Shown here piece by piece: positions 1-5,883 of a DNA stretch of 6,222 nucleotides; the stretch's first letter is position 1, and each line of letters opens with the position of its first letter. The stretch comes from Thermoplasmatales archaeon. Lineage in GTDB: Archaea; Thermoplasmatota; E2; DHVEG-1. Under the pieces are notes generated by a model. The model saw only the letters and a program-made list of their open reading frames with translations, made no database searches and was not told the DNA's origin. Location: assembly GCA_023140035.1 (NCBI GenBank), contig JAGLML010000068.1, positions 1-6,222 on the forward strand, written 5' to 3'. Made by a program: the position numbers and the translations under genes.

Positions 1-263
1 ATTGCAGTCTGCGCCATTCTAATATTTTTAACACCAAGATCACGCACTGCAGCAAGTGTCATATTGATTACATGGTCACCATTCCGCAGCTGATGATGAA
101 AAGAAAGTGTATCTCCGTCCTTCAGGCCACATTTTTTCAATGCATCAGTCAAACTTGTAACCTTCGAACACCAACTGTATTTTTTACCTCCTGCAAAAGG
201 TTTTAGCGTTTTACCACCAATAGATGTCTCAATCATCCTACCAGCAGCGTTCTTCACTCTCAT
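1..263 (-). CDS. citF: Citrate lyase alpha subunit (citrate CoA-transferase), N-terminal part
   Basis: Partial gene: 87 complete codons from an ATG at 263 run off the left edge. In citrate lyase the alpha subunit moves the acyl-carrier thioester onto citrate, and the beta subunit then releases oxaloacetate. The visible protein has the family's N-terminal layout: a short lead with 'KPFAGG' (residues 21-26), 'KVTSLTDALKKCGLKDGDTL' (34-53) and the hallmark 'SFHHQLRNGDHVINM' (54-68), closely resembling the FHH-x-R-x-GD region of bacterial CitF. A GGTG Shine-Dalgarno site at 271-274 sits 7 bases before the ATG, inside the end of the HD gene, so the two genes are probably co-transcribed. The CoA-transferase active-site region and the beta and gamma subunits are not visible. 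A related CoA-transferase of the same fold remains possible. Confidence 0.82.
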   Translation of the reverse strand, partial: MRVKNAAGRMIETSIGGKTLKPFAGGKKYSWCSKVTSLTDALKKCGLKDGDTLSFHHQLRNGDHVINMTLAAVRDLGVKNIRMAQTA

Positions 264-267
264 AATT

Positions 268-786
268 TTACACCATCGATTTCTTTATCTCAAAATCTAT
301 AAAATCACAATGATGAACAATAATTGCCTCAGGAGTTCTTTCACTCTTGTCTCCCTCATGTGAATGTGCATATATTATATGGACAATCTCATCAGATAGA
401 CCGCATTCCCAAGCAAGTTTTGAACCAGAAACAGGATGGCGAAATTTCTTGCCATACTCGCTTTTTACAACCTTACCATCACGGATTTCATATTCCAAAA
501 GCTTTCCAACATCATGAAGAAGAGCACCTGCGATTAAATAATCTCCATTAATCTCTTCCTCTCTTACCTCCATAACGCTCTTTGCTAAACGTGTTATCCG
601 TCTTGTATGCTCGGTAAGCAACCCTGAATTATCAAAAAGAAGAGTAAATGGTACATCATCAAGCGTATTCCATTTACCACGGTCTGCAGCTTTTTTCCAT
701 ACTTCAACTACTTTTCTTCTTAAATTAGTATCTTTTATCCACTGCAACTCTTGAAAGCATTTTTCAATATCGTCTTTTTCTATCAT
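268..786 (-). CDS. HD-domain metal-dependent phosphohydrolase
   Basis: The protein is 172 aa from the ATG at 786. HD-fold metal ligands are visible: His60 in 'LLTEHTRRI', His91-Asp92 in 'ALLHDVGKLL', His117 in 'KFRHPVSG', then 'AHSHEGD' (140-146) and 'HHCDFIDFE' (158-166). This is a single-domain HD hydrolase, predicted cytosolic, with no signal peptide or membrane segment. HD proteins hydrolyse phosphate esters, often of nucleotides; the substrate here cannot be told. The frame also opens at a GTG at 825, 13 codons upstream. I prefer the ATG because AGGG lies 6 bases before it and because the residues that follow ('FQELQWIKDTNLRRKVVEVW') look like the family's usual N-terminus. The stop codon is 4 bases before citF, so a shared transcript and a link to citrate or acyl-CoA metabolism are inferred from position only. 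Confidence 0.85.
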   Translation of the reverse strand: MIEKDDIEKCFQELQWIKDTNLRRKVVEVWKKAADRGKWNTLDDVPFTLLFDNSGLLTEHTRRITRLAKSVMEVREEEINGDYLIAGALLHDVGKLLEYEIRDGKVVKSEYGKKFRHPVSGSKLAWECGLSDEIVHIIYAHSHEGDKSERTPEAIIVHHCDFIDFEIKKSMV

Positions 787-825
787 GTTTTTCCCTGAAA
801 TGGTTTTTTTTGGGTAATCTATCAC

Positions 826-931
826 TCTTTATTAAAACCTGTTCTTTAGAGATTTTGGTAATAAATGTAAAGAAAACTATTAATAATAAATATAGTGAAA
901 TAATATATAAAAATAAATAGTTTGGTGGAGA
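826..931. promoter_or_regulatory. Divergent AT-rich promoter region between the HD gene and the AttH-like gene
   Basis: This very AT-rich spacer must serve both outward-facing transcripts. For the plus-strand gene there are two TATA-like elements. AAATATA at 888-894 would give a short leader that includes the GGTG site. TATATAAAA at 904-912 would place transcription initiation almost at the ATG. For the minus strand, TTTATTA near 862-868 or TTTTAATA near 829-836 are candidates. Which of these is used cannot be decided by eye. Confidence 0.5.
924..928 (+). promoter_or_regulatory. Ribosome binding site of the AttH-like gene
   Basis: GGTGG lies 3 bases before the ATG at 932 (GGTG with 4 bases of spacing). 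It matches the GGTGATC-type archaeal Shine-Dalgarno core, although the spacing is short. It supports the ATG at 932, which also gives a positively charged N-terminus directly before the membrane segment. Confidence 0.5.
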
Positions 932-2218
932 ATGAAAATAAAACTAAAAAAGATCGATGCCATAATAGTGGTAGCATTGATAGTAGTTGCAGGACTTTTT
1001 TTGTATAAAGCAGGTTATATTTCTTTACCACTGCTAGAAGAAGTTTCTCCACCAGAAGACGGAAATGTAACGACTCCACCACCAGAAATACCAACTCCAC
1101 CAACTTCTTTTATACCCTCTTTCAGGAGAGATGTTTCACCTGAAGATGAGGGCGTACATTATGATAAAATTCGTATATCTAGAGAATGGTGGTACTTTGG
1201 GGCAGTATTTAACGATGAGGATAGTGAATTAAAGGATTGGTCTGTGTCAATAAGCTTTAATCATATGGCTCTAGGTGATTTAATTGGAACATTAAAACCA
1301 GATCTTCTAGTAGTTGTGCTGCATGGTGAGAATGGAGAAACGTTTGGAGGCATGGTCAATAAGAAGAGGTATCTTGGAATTCTAAACTCTGGTACCCTTA
1401 TGGCAAGTTCTCCAGGAGTGAACGTAGAATTTGAGGATTCGTGGGCCGAAGGCGAATATCCAAACTGGCATGTCCATGCCGAAGATAAAGACATAGATAA
1501 CACTCACGAAATTATCATAGATTTGGATTACAAAACAAGTTCGCTTCCAATATGGACAATAGGTACTAGAGCATTTGATAAATCAAAAAGCAGTATTGCA
1601 AATTATCTATTTACAGGATGTGAAGTTACTGGTACAGTAGAAATCGATGGCGAGGAATTTATAGTAAAAGGAACTGGGCATCATGAACATGCATGGTCTC
1701 CAAAAGCTGTAACAAGGGGATTGATCAATGGATGGGACTGGTTTCATGCGACATTGGATAATGGATGGAACATCTATGAAAGTAATTATTATCCAACACC
1801 TCAGTTTATATCTACTAAAACATCTAGAATAAACCCGTTTGGTACCTTACTTATAACCACAGATAATGGGGAGACTATAACAGAGCTGAAAAATGTTGAC
1901 CTAAAAATAACAAGAGAAGATAATAAAATATTTCCGTTTGTAAGAATGCCAGCGGATTTCAGTATAGCTGCAAAACCTAGTTTGAATCCCATTTATGTTG
2001 TAAGTCAATCATTATTATATGGAACAAACACAAAATTGGATGTAAATATTGGAATAGAAAATTCATACAATAAAGTATGGAAATTTCCTACTTATATGGG
2101 CATGAAAATTGGAGCTTGCGAGATTGAAGGCACATTATCGTGGTCTGATGATGAAGGTGAACATCAAATACCCATAAATGGAATAGGCGTTTCTTGGAGT
2201 ATGCGTGCGTTGTTATAG
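932..2218 (+). CDS. Membrane-anchored AttH/CrtC-like lipocalin-fold protein
   Basis: The protein is 428 aa. Lysines at 2-7 precede a single hydrophobic segment at about 10-30, read as an uncleaved anchor or signal peptide, so the bulk should lie outside the cell. A Pro/Thr/Glu-rich linker follows at about 39-63. The globular part begins with 'SREWWYFGAVF' (83-93) and contains 'GTGHHEHAWSP' (247-257) and 'GWDWFHATLDNGWNIYESNYY'-like sequence at about 268-288. These are hallmarks of the paired lipocalin-like domains of AttH and of carotenoid 1,2-hydratase/hydroxyneurosporene synthase (CrtC). CrtC adds water to carotenoids, and the lipocalin fold binds hydrophobic molecules. No other carotenoid gene is nearby, so lipid or isoprenoid binding or modification at the cell surface is only an inference. 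It is transcribed alone and converges with the genes to its right. Confidence 0.75.
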   Translation: MKIKLKKIDAIIVVALIVVAGLFLYKAGYISLPLLEEVSPPEDGNVTTPPPEIPTPPTSFIPSFRRDVSPEDEGVHYDKIRISREWWYFGAVFNDEDSELKDWSVSISFNHMALGDLIGTLKPDLLVVVLHGENGETFGGMVNKKRYLGILNSGTLMASSPGVNVEFEDSWAEGEYPNWHVHAEDKDIDNTHEIIIDLDYKTSSLPIWTIGTRAFDKSKSSIANYLFTGCEVTGTVEIDGEEFIVKGTGHHEHAWSPKAVTRGLINGWDWFHATLDNGWNIYESNYYPTPQFISTKTSRINPFGTLLITTDNGETITELKNVDLKITREDNKIFPFVRMPADFSIAAKPSLNPIYVVSQSLLYGTNTKLDVNIGIENSYNKVWKFPTYMGMKIGACEIEGTLSWSDDEGEHQIPINGIGVSWSMRALL

Positions 2219-2235
2219 TCTTTTATTTAATTTCA
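2219..2235 (+). terminator. Possible T-rich terminator of the AttH-like gene
   Basis: Directly after the TAG, the plus strand reads TCTTTTATTTAATTTC. Archaeal RNA polymerase often terminates on such U-rich runs without a hairpin. The site lies in a 36-base gap between convergent genes, where termination is needed, but the run is interrupted and the call is weak. Confidence 0.3.
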
Positions 2236-2254
2236 ACAATTCCGTTATCAGCAT

Positions 2255-2515
2255 TTATACAACCAGTATCGCAATAGATTCAATTTCTGTGATAAGAATG
2301 GAAGTGATAGCAGTCTCTCTAACAATGGAAACCTCTCCAACCACCGTAGGGACCACACTTGCTGGTTCATTGGATGTAAAATAACGGTTGTATCTCTTGT
2401 TGATTGAGGTTGCACGTGTAGTTAAACCAGAGTAATTGTTTGTTACAGCATTCCCACATATACTTGGCAAAAAACTCATTCCAATAAACAAAACTATAAT
2501 TGTACCTACTAACAA
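2255..2515 (-). CDS. Small secreted hypothetical protein, possibly a decaying gene
   Basis: The ORF encodes 86 aa from a TTG at 2515, the only plausible initiator in this frame after the upstream gene's stop. AAGGT at 2525-2529 lies 9 bases before it. The N-terminus 'LVGTIIVLFIGMSFLPSICGN' is a convincing export signal of the type seen on many euryarchaeal surface proteins. I do not recognise the remaining ~60 residues; they contain no domain and become a hydrophobic, low-information string. Past the stop, another frame of the same strand reads 'IYCDTGCINADNGIVEIK' before its own stop, which looks more like a true C-terminus. The ORF may therefore be a frameshifted or truncated remnant. It lies 21 bases behind the beta-helix gene on the same strand and is probably on the same transcript. 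Confidence 0.4.
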   Translation of the reverse strand: MLVGTIIVLFIGMSFLPSICGNAVTNNYSGLTTRATSINKRYNRYFTSNEPASVVPTVVGEVSIVRETAITSILITEIESIAILVV

Positions 2516-2536
2516 ATTCTTTGTACCTTTGCTCCT

Positions 2537-3769
2537 TTATTTTAATATTACAAAGAATAACAATATGAACCCATTTTTTGTCTCTGAAACCACTTCAGTA
2601 TTAGATGCATTGGCTGTAGCTGTTATCTTTAATGGTCCAATACTAAATATAAATGGCAAATCTGCAATTATTTCACTATCTGGTGGCAGTATATCAACAT
2701 TACCTTCGGTAAATAGGTTTATTCTGCCTAGGATTCCGCCTGTTATATCGACATCCCATTCTACATCATAGGCATATACATCTCCGATATTTCTGATAAA
2801 TACATGTATACCAAACCCGCCTGTAATTTCTATTTCAAATTCAGTAAAAGTAAGAGCATATGGATCCATCAATGGATATCTATCCTGATTGTTTCCACCA
2901 GATATGTTATATGGAATATCCCCTATTCCATCACCATCTGAATCTGTTCCACTGTAGTCGTTCCAGTAGTTACCGCCAGATGGATAATTGTTATCCCAAA
3001 TGTTCAATCCTAAATCAACTCCATTGTTTGGAACATTATTGAATAAGTTGTTATGATAAACGATATTGTTAGTTTCAGATTGGTCCAATAAAACAATACC
3101 TCCCCAATGATGATTTGAAATTGTATTTTCAATTATCGTGTTGTTATATGAGCCGAGTAGATTTATTCCGGCATCATTGTTATTAGCAATAATATTCCCA
3201 GAAATATTGTTATACGATGAGTAACGCATATAGATCCCTCCATATCTAGCTTGATTTATGATCATATTTTGTGAGATAGTAGTGTTTGTTGACTCAAAAA
3301 TATCAATGCCAAATTTGTTATTTGTAATGATATTATTACAAATTATGTTGTCATTGGAATTAATATGTATTGCAGAATCGGGCCAAAAATTTCCGATTTT
3401 TTGGATATTAAATCCAGTGACATAAACACCATCACTATAAATTGATATGCCGTTATGGCCCGGACCTGCTGTTCCCTCAATAAACGTGTTCTCTTGATTT
3501 TCTCCCTTTAATATTATTGATTTGTCAACTATAAGACCTCCATCGTAGACTCCGCTAAAAACATAAATTGTATCCCCATCGCTTGCATTATCAATAGCAT
3601 CCTGAATCTGTGTGTAGTTCCCTGGTCCACTGCCACCGACATACAATGTATTACCATCGTAGAAAGTCTGTATAGTAGATTGTTCTATATCATCTATAGA
3701 ATATGAAATACCTACAAAACCAGATGATAAGAGCAACAGGATAACCAGTATCGGGATGATGTGCTTCAC
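2537..3769 (-). CDS. Secreted NosD-type right-handed beta-helix repeat protein
   Basis: The protein is 410 aa from the GTG at 3769. That start has GGGGAGG 9 bases upstream and puts a signal peptide at residues 1-24 ('MKHIIPILVILLLLSSGFVG...'). An in-frame TTG at 3787 would add 6 residues but would lie upstream of the Shine-Dalgarno site. Residues ~52-75 ('NYTQIQDAIDNASDGDTIYV') are the usual entry to a parallel beta-helix. About eight N-rich coils follow to ~255, with repeats such as 'NIITNNKFGIDI', 'NIIANNNDAGINL' and 'NTISNHHWGGIVL', as in NosD/pectate-lyase-like proteins. Then come 'GGNYWNDYSG' and 'DSDGDGIGD' (265-284), a likely Ca2+-binding loop, and a beta-rich C-terminal domain at ~311-405 ('ITGGFGIHVFIRNIGD'), possibly CARDB/Ig-like. 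There is no sortase or PGF-type sorting signal. It is probably a surface or extracellular polysaccharide-binding or lyase-like protein; no catalytic residues can be assigned. Confidence 0.85.
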   Translation of the reverse strand: MKHIIPILVILLLLSSGFVGISYSIDDIEQSTIQTFYDGNTLYVGGSGPGNYTQIQDAIDNASDGDTIYVFSGVYDGGLIVDKSIILKGENQENTFIEGTAGPGHNGISIYSDGVYVTGFNIQKIGNFWPDSAIHINSNDNIICNNIITNNKFGIDIFESTNTTISQNMIINQARYGGIYMRYSSYNNISGNIIANNNDAGINLLGSYNNTIIENTISNHHWGGIVLLDQSETNNIVYHNNLFNNVPNNGVDLGLNIWDNNYPSGGNYWNDYSGTDSDGDGIGDIPYNISGGNNQDRYPLMDPYALTFTEFEIEITGGFGIHVFIRNIGDVYAYDVEWDVDITGGILGRINLFTEGNVDILPPDSEIIADLPFIFSIGPLKITATANASNTEVVSETKNGFILLFFVILK

Positions 3770-3778
3770 TTTGTAATT

Positions 3779-3785
3779 CCTCCCC
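3779..3785 (-). promoter_or_regulatory. Strong Shine-Dalgarno site of the beta-helix gene
   Basis: The minus strand reads GGGGAGG here, 9 bases before the GTG at 3769. It is the best ribosome binding site in the window. It decides the start, because the longer reading from the TTG at 3787 would begin upstream of it. Confidence 0.75.
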
Positions 3786-3796
3786 AATTGTTACTA

Positions 3797-3808
3797 TATC
3801 TATAGATA
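3797..3808. promoter_or_regulatory. 12-bp perfect palindrome between TATA box and start region
   Basis: TATCTATAGATA equals its own reverse complement. It lies just downstream of the TATA box and ends close to the predicted transcription start near 3793, a position where a dimeric repressor could block the polymerase. In such AT-rich DNA a 12-bp palindrome can also arise by chance, so an operator role is speculative. Confidence 0.3.
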
Positions 3809-3814
3809 GAATGG

Positions 3815-3822
3815 TATATAAA
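3815..3822 (-). promoter_or_regulatory. TATA box for the beta-helix gene
   Basis: The minus strand reads TTTATATA, a perfect archaeal box A, with purine-rich GTAGAA just upstream as a possible BRE. With the usual ~25-base spacing, transcription would start near 3793. That gives a leader of about 24 bases containing the GGGGAGG site. The consistent spacing of TATA box, leader and Shine-Dalgarno site supports the promoter and the GTG start together. Confidence 0.65.
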
Positions 3823-3912
3823 TTCTACCCTCTGGCAGGGATAAACAAATATATCAGTTCTGCATTATTAAAGAAATCCTTGTTTTAAGTACTAAAAACT
3901 CAGGAGAGAGAA

Positions 3913-3972
3913 ATGAGAGAGAAATATATGATATGTAAATATAAAGTAAAACAAGTAGTCAGATTTCCGTAG
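3913..3972 (+). CDS. Possible 19-aa microprotein ORF
   Basis: ATG to TAG encodes 'MREKYMICKYKVKQVVRFP', a basic peptide with no recognised family. AGGAG at 3902-3906 lies 6 bases before the ATG, and AAATATAT near 3847-3854 could act as a TATA box. It sits alone in the intergenic stretch, opposite in direction to both flanking genes. An AGGAG and a short ORF in AT-rich DNA can coincide by chance, so this is a candidate only. Confidence 0.15.
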   Translation: MREKYMICKYKVKQVVRFP

Positions 3973-4004
3973 TTAAAACAACAATCTCTTTCTTCTGATA
4001 AAGT

Positions 4005-4394
4005 TTAATTTTTTTGTATTTTTACCAACGCATTATCAGCATCTAATAATACAGTGTCTCCATCTTTTATTTTTTCAATTTCTATTTGGTCAACACAGGG
4101 AATCCCTGCCAAAATAACACCTGTCGCTACTATTGTTTCTGTTTCCTTATTAATGATCCCGCTTGGTGCAACCCCATTCTTCTTTAACCCGTAGATAACA
4201 TATGATCCAACTGTCGAACCCTTACCACATGGAAAAACAAGTATCTTATCTTCTACAGATCTTCCCTCCAGCGGGTGGCCTTTTTCGATAACGATGCCAG
4301 TTTTTATATCTATTCCACCATAGAAACCAATGGGCTCCTCTGAAACAATAGCTACGCTCTCGATTTTTCCAGGGGATATCATTCTTCCTTTCAT
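4005..4394 (-). CDS. Phosphomevalonate dehydratase small subunit (aconitase X swivel domain)
   Basis: The protein is 129 aa, the normal length for the stand-alone AcnX swivel subunit (DUF126 family). Visible family motifs are 'GGIDIKTGIVIEKGHPLEGRS' (26-46), 'VFPCGKGSTVGSYVIY' (53-68) and 'GIPCVD' (97-102). The serine of 'GKGST' (Ser60) is at the position expected for the catalytic serine that the swivel domain supplies to the active site. With the large subunit it should dehydrate (R)-5-phosphomevalonate to trans-anhydromevalonate 5-phosphate, a step of the archaeal mevalonate pathway. Its ATG overlaps the large subunit's TGA by 4 bases, and GAGG at 4402-4405 lies 7 bases upstream, so production is probably coupled at equal levels. 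AcnX relatives in bacteria act on cis-3-hydroxyproline, but the separate subunits and the UbiD neighbour favour the mevalonate role. Confidence 0.88.
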   Translation of the reverse strand: MKGRMISPGKIESVAIVSEEPIGFYGGIDIKTGIVIEKGHPLEGRSVEDKILVFPCGKGSTVGSYVIYGLKKNGVAPSGIINKETETIVATGVILAGIPCVDQIEIEKIKDGDTVLLDADNALVKIQKN

Positions 4395-5575
4395 AATTGC
4401 GCCTCTATCAGCTTATTTATATTTGCAAAAACAACTTTCTGTTTACAAAAGCCTGGCAAATAATTTGCCGCTTTACCGGAGTTTACACCCGTGGTTTTAT
4501 ATCCCATTTTCTCAATAGGTGAAACAACCATGCAGGTGTCAGCAACAACATAGCCTCCTGCCTTTTCGATTATCTCAGTGAAACCCATTCTATCTGCTGC
4601 CTCTTTCATCATTCTTGAAGTACATATCCAGATGGGTTTCTTCAAACGTTTATCTTTAAGCTTGTCTGCAAGCGTTGAAATCTCCCTAAGAGATGCATGC
4701 GGACATCCTAGAATTACAACATCTGGGTCTTTACCAGAATTCAGTTTCTCATAGGTTTCATCAAGTTCTCTTTTTCCAACGTTTATTGTTTCCAAACCAT
4801 TTTTTTCAACCAAATCCGCCTCCGGCGTTAATTCCTCGATGTGATACAATGCAACTGCTCCTGAGGCAGCCATCGCAGCACCAAGCGCCTTTAACTGATC
4901 TGTGTTTGCATTTTTTATTCCTGTAAAGTACGGAATCTTATTTTTTACTTGTTTGCCAACAAAATATCCAAGAGCACCAAAATCAGCATTAAAGTCCAAG
5001 TCAGCGTCCACCTTAACTTTAATGTTAGGTTGACGTTTTTCCCAGAGATGCAATCCATAGTTGGGCGTTCTCCCACAAATAGCAGCAGCAAGAGCAGAAG
5101 GTCCCCCTTCTCTATTGGTTCTTGCTCCAATTACTGAATTAGAAAATGAAACCGCAGAAGATTCTGACCAGGCTATATGTTCTCTAAAACGTGGTAAATT
5201 ACCAGCAAGATACGGTGTACAGGTAGAGGTGACTACAATACCCATGTTTTTGAATGCATCCATTATCCTCAGCTGATTCTTTGCAAAATCTTTTGGAAAA
5301 CCTATTTTCTCCCAATTCTCAAGATCCATTCCTGCAGGATTGAGATAGGTGAGTACCTTTACCTTGGCGCCTTTTGATGCCATGTCTTCTAAGAACTCTA
5401 TACCTGGATCACTAATGGATTTGTAAGAAACACCTGCAACCTGAACAGATCCTACAGGTATCATCTTATCAGCACCGTATATCTCTCCCAATCGTACAAG
5501 TAGCCTAAACAATCTCTCTTCTACTTCCCCTTCATCGCCATCAAGAATTTTCTCTTCTTCTTTAGTTAAATACAT
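4391..5575 (-). CDS. Phosphomevalonate dehydratase large subunit (aconitase X catalytic domain)
   Basis: The protein is 394 aa, typical for the separate AcnX large subunit. It opens with 'MYLTKEEEKILDGDEGE', a standard AcnX start, followed by 'PVGSVQVAGVSYKSISDPGIEF' (40-61), 'TSTCTPYLAGNLP' (116-128), 'AWSESSAVSFSNSVIGARTN' (135-154) with 'REGGPSALAAAICGRTP', 'ILGCPHAS' (288-295) and 'VADTCMVVSP' (344-353). Cys119, Cys291 and Cys348 are the likely ligands of the [4Fe-4S] cluster that binds substrate. 'NSGKAANYLPGF' (365-376) is another conserved block. The enzyme removes water from 5-phosphomevalonate and is cytosolic. GGGAG at 5584-5588 lies 8 bases before the ATG. The gene overlaps the LpdD-like gene by 10 bases and the small subunit by 4, as expected for a translationally coupled complex. 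Confidence 0.9.
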   Translation of the reverse strand: MYLTKEEEKILDGDEGEVEERLFRLLVRLGEIYGADKMIPVGSVQVAGVSYKSISDPGIEFLEDMASKGAKVKVLTYLNPAGMDLENWEKIGFPKDFAKNQLRIMDAFKNMGIVVTSTCTPYLAGNLPRFREHIAWSESSAVSFSNSVIGARTNREGGPSALAAAICGRTPNYGLHLWEKRQPNIKVKVDADLDFNADFGALGYFVGKQVKNKIPYFTGIKNANTDQLKALGAAMAASGAVALYHIEELTPEADLVEKNGLETINVGKRELDETYEKLNSGKDPDVVILGCPHASLREISTLADKLKDKRLKKPIWICTSRMMKEAADRMGFTEIIEKAGGYVVADTCMVVSPIEKMGYKTTGVNSGKAANYLPGFCKQKVVFANINKLIEAQL

Positions 5576-5883
5576 TTTTCTAACTCCCTACAATTTTCAA
5601 CTAATTTCTTGATATCATCTTTTGTCGCATTATCTATATGAATACCACCGATTACAACTACCTTGGTGCCATATTTCTTACATGCTGTCTCGGCAATTGG
5701 TTTTAAAACAATATCGTCGTAATGCCCTGCTAAACGTATGATCTGAGGTTCTTTATTTGGTTCGCAGAAAACAATTCCTCCAATATGAGATCGTTCACCT
5801 CCACCTAGAATATAGAGGAGATCATCACCAATCTTTTTCTCCTCAAGCCACACTTTGAATTTACCATCACCTGAGGTAATCAT
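5566..5883 (-). CDS. LpdD-like small protein, putative prenylated-FMN chaperone for UbiD
   Basis: The protein is 105 aa, cytosolic, with no signal or membrane segment. The conserved core 'GGGERSHIGGIVFCEP' (27-42) and 'VVIGGIHIDNATKDDIKKL' (76-94), with 'GHYDD' (53-57) between, matches the LpdD/VdcD family. Those are small subunits encoded beside UbiD-type gallate and vanillate decarboxylases and thought to help the decarboxylase acquire or keep active prenylated FMN. Here the gene overlaps the end of the UbiD gene by 17 bases and the start of acnX by 10, so it is embedded in the mevalonate operon. I infer it serves the adjacent anhydromevalonate phosphate decarboxylase. No clear Shine-Dalgarno site precedes its ATG, which suggests re-initiation by ribosomes finishing UbiD. 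A direct role in the dehydratase cannot be excluded. Confidence 0.75.
   Translation of the reverse strand: MITSGDGKFKVWLEEKKIGDDLLYILGGGERSHIGGIVFCEPNKEPQIIRLAGHYDDIVLKPIAETACKKYGTKVVVIGGIHIDNATKDDIKKLVENCRELEKCI

Noticed and set aside
268..825. HD protein starting at the GTG at 825
   Set aside because: The 13 extra residues have no nearby Shine-Dalgarno site, while the ATG at 786 has AGGG 6 bases upstream and a family-like N-terminus; a GTG start is not fully excluded.
846..1103. Minus-strand 85-codon ORF rich in Leu, Phe and Tyr
   Set aside because: It covers the N-terminus of the AttH-like gene and the AT-rich promoter; its hydrophobicity reflects AT-rich DNA and the antisense of the membrane anchor and linker.
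2436..2771. Plus-strand 111-codon ORF
   Set aside because: It is antisense to the end of the beta-helix gene and the signal peptide of the small secreted ORF, which have clear protein features on the other strand.
3040..3400. Repeated AT-rich motifs that might be a DNA repeat array
   Set aside because: They come from the N-rich coils of the beta-helix protein; unit length and sequence vary, and no constant repeat-spacer pattern as in CRISPR is seen.
3973..4004. Terminator behind the aconitase X operon
   Set aside because: On the minus strand there is only a short mixed T-rich stretch and no hairpin, too weak to call.
4949..5276. Plus-strand ORFs of 62 and 71 codons opposite the AcnX large subunit
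   Set aside because: They lie wholly inside a highly conserved enzyme gene, show no family features and lack a ribosome binding site; they are antisense shadows.
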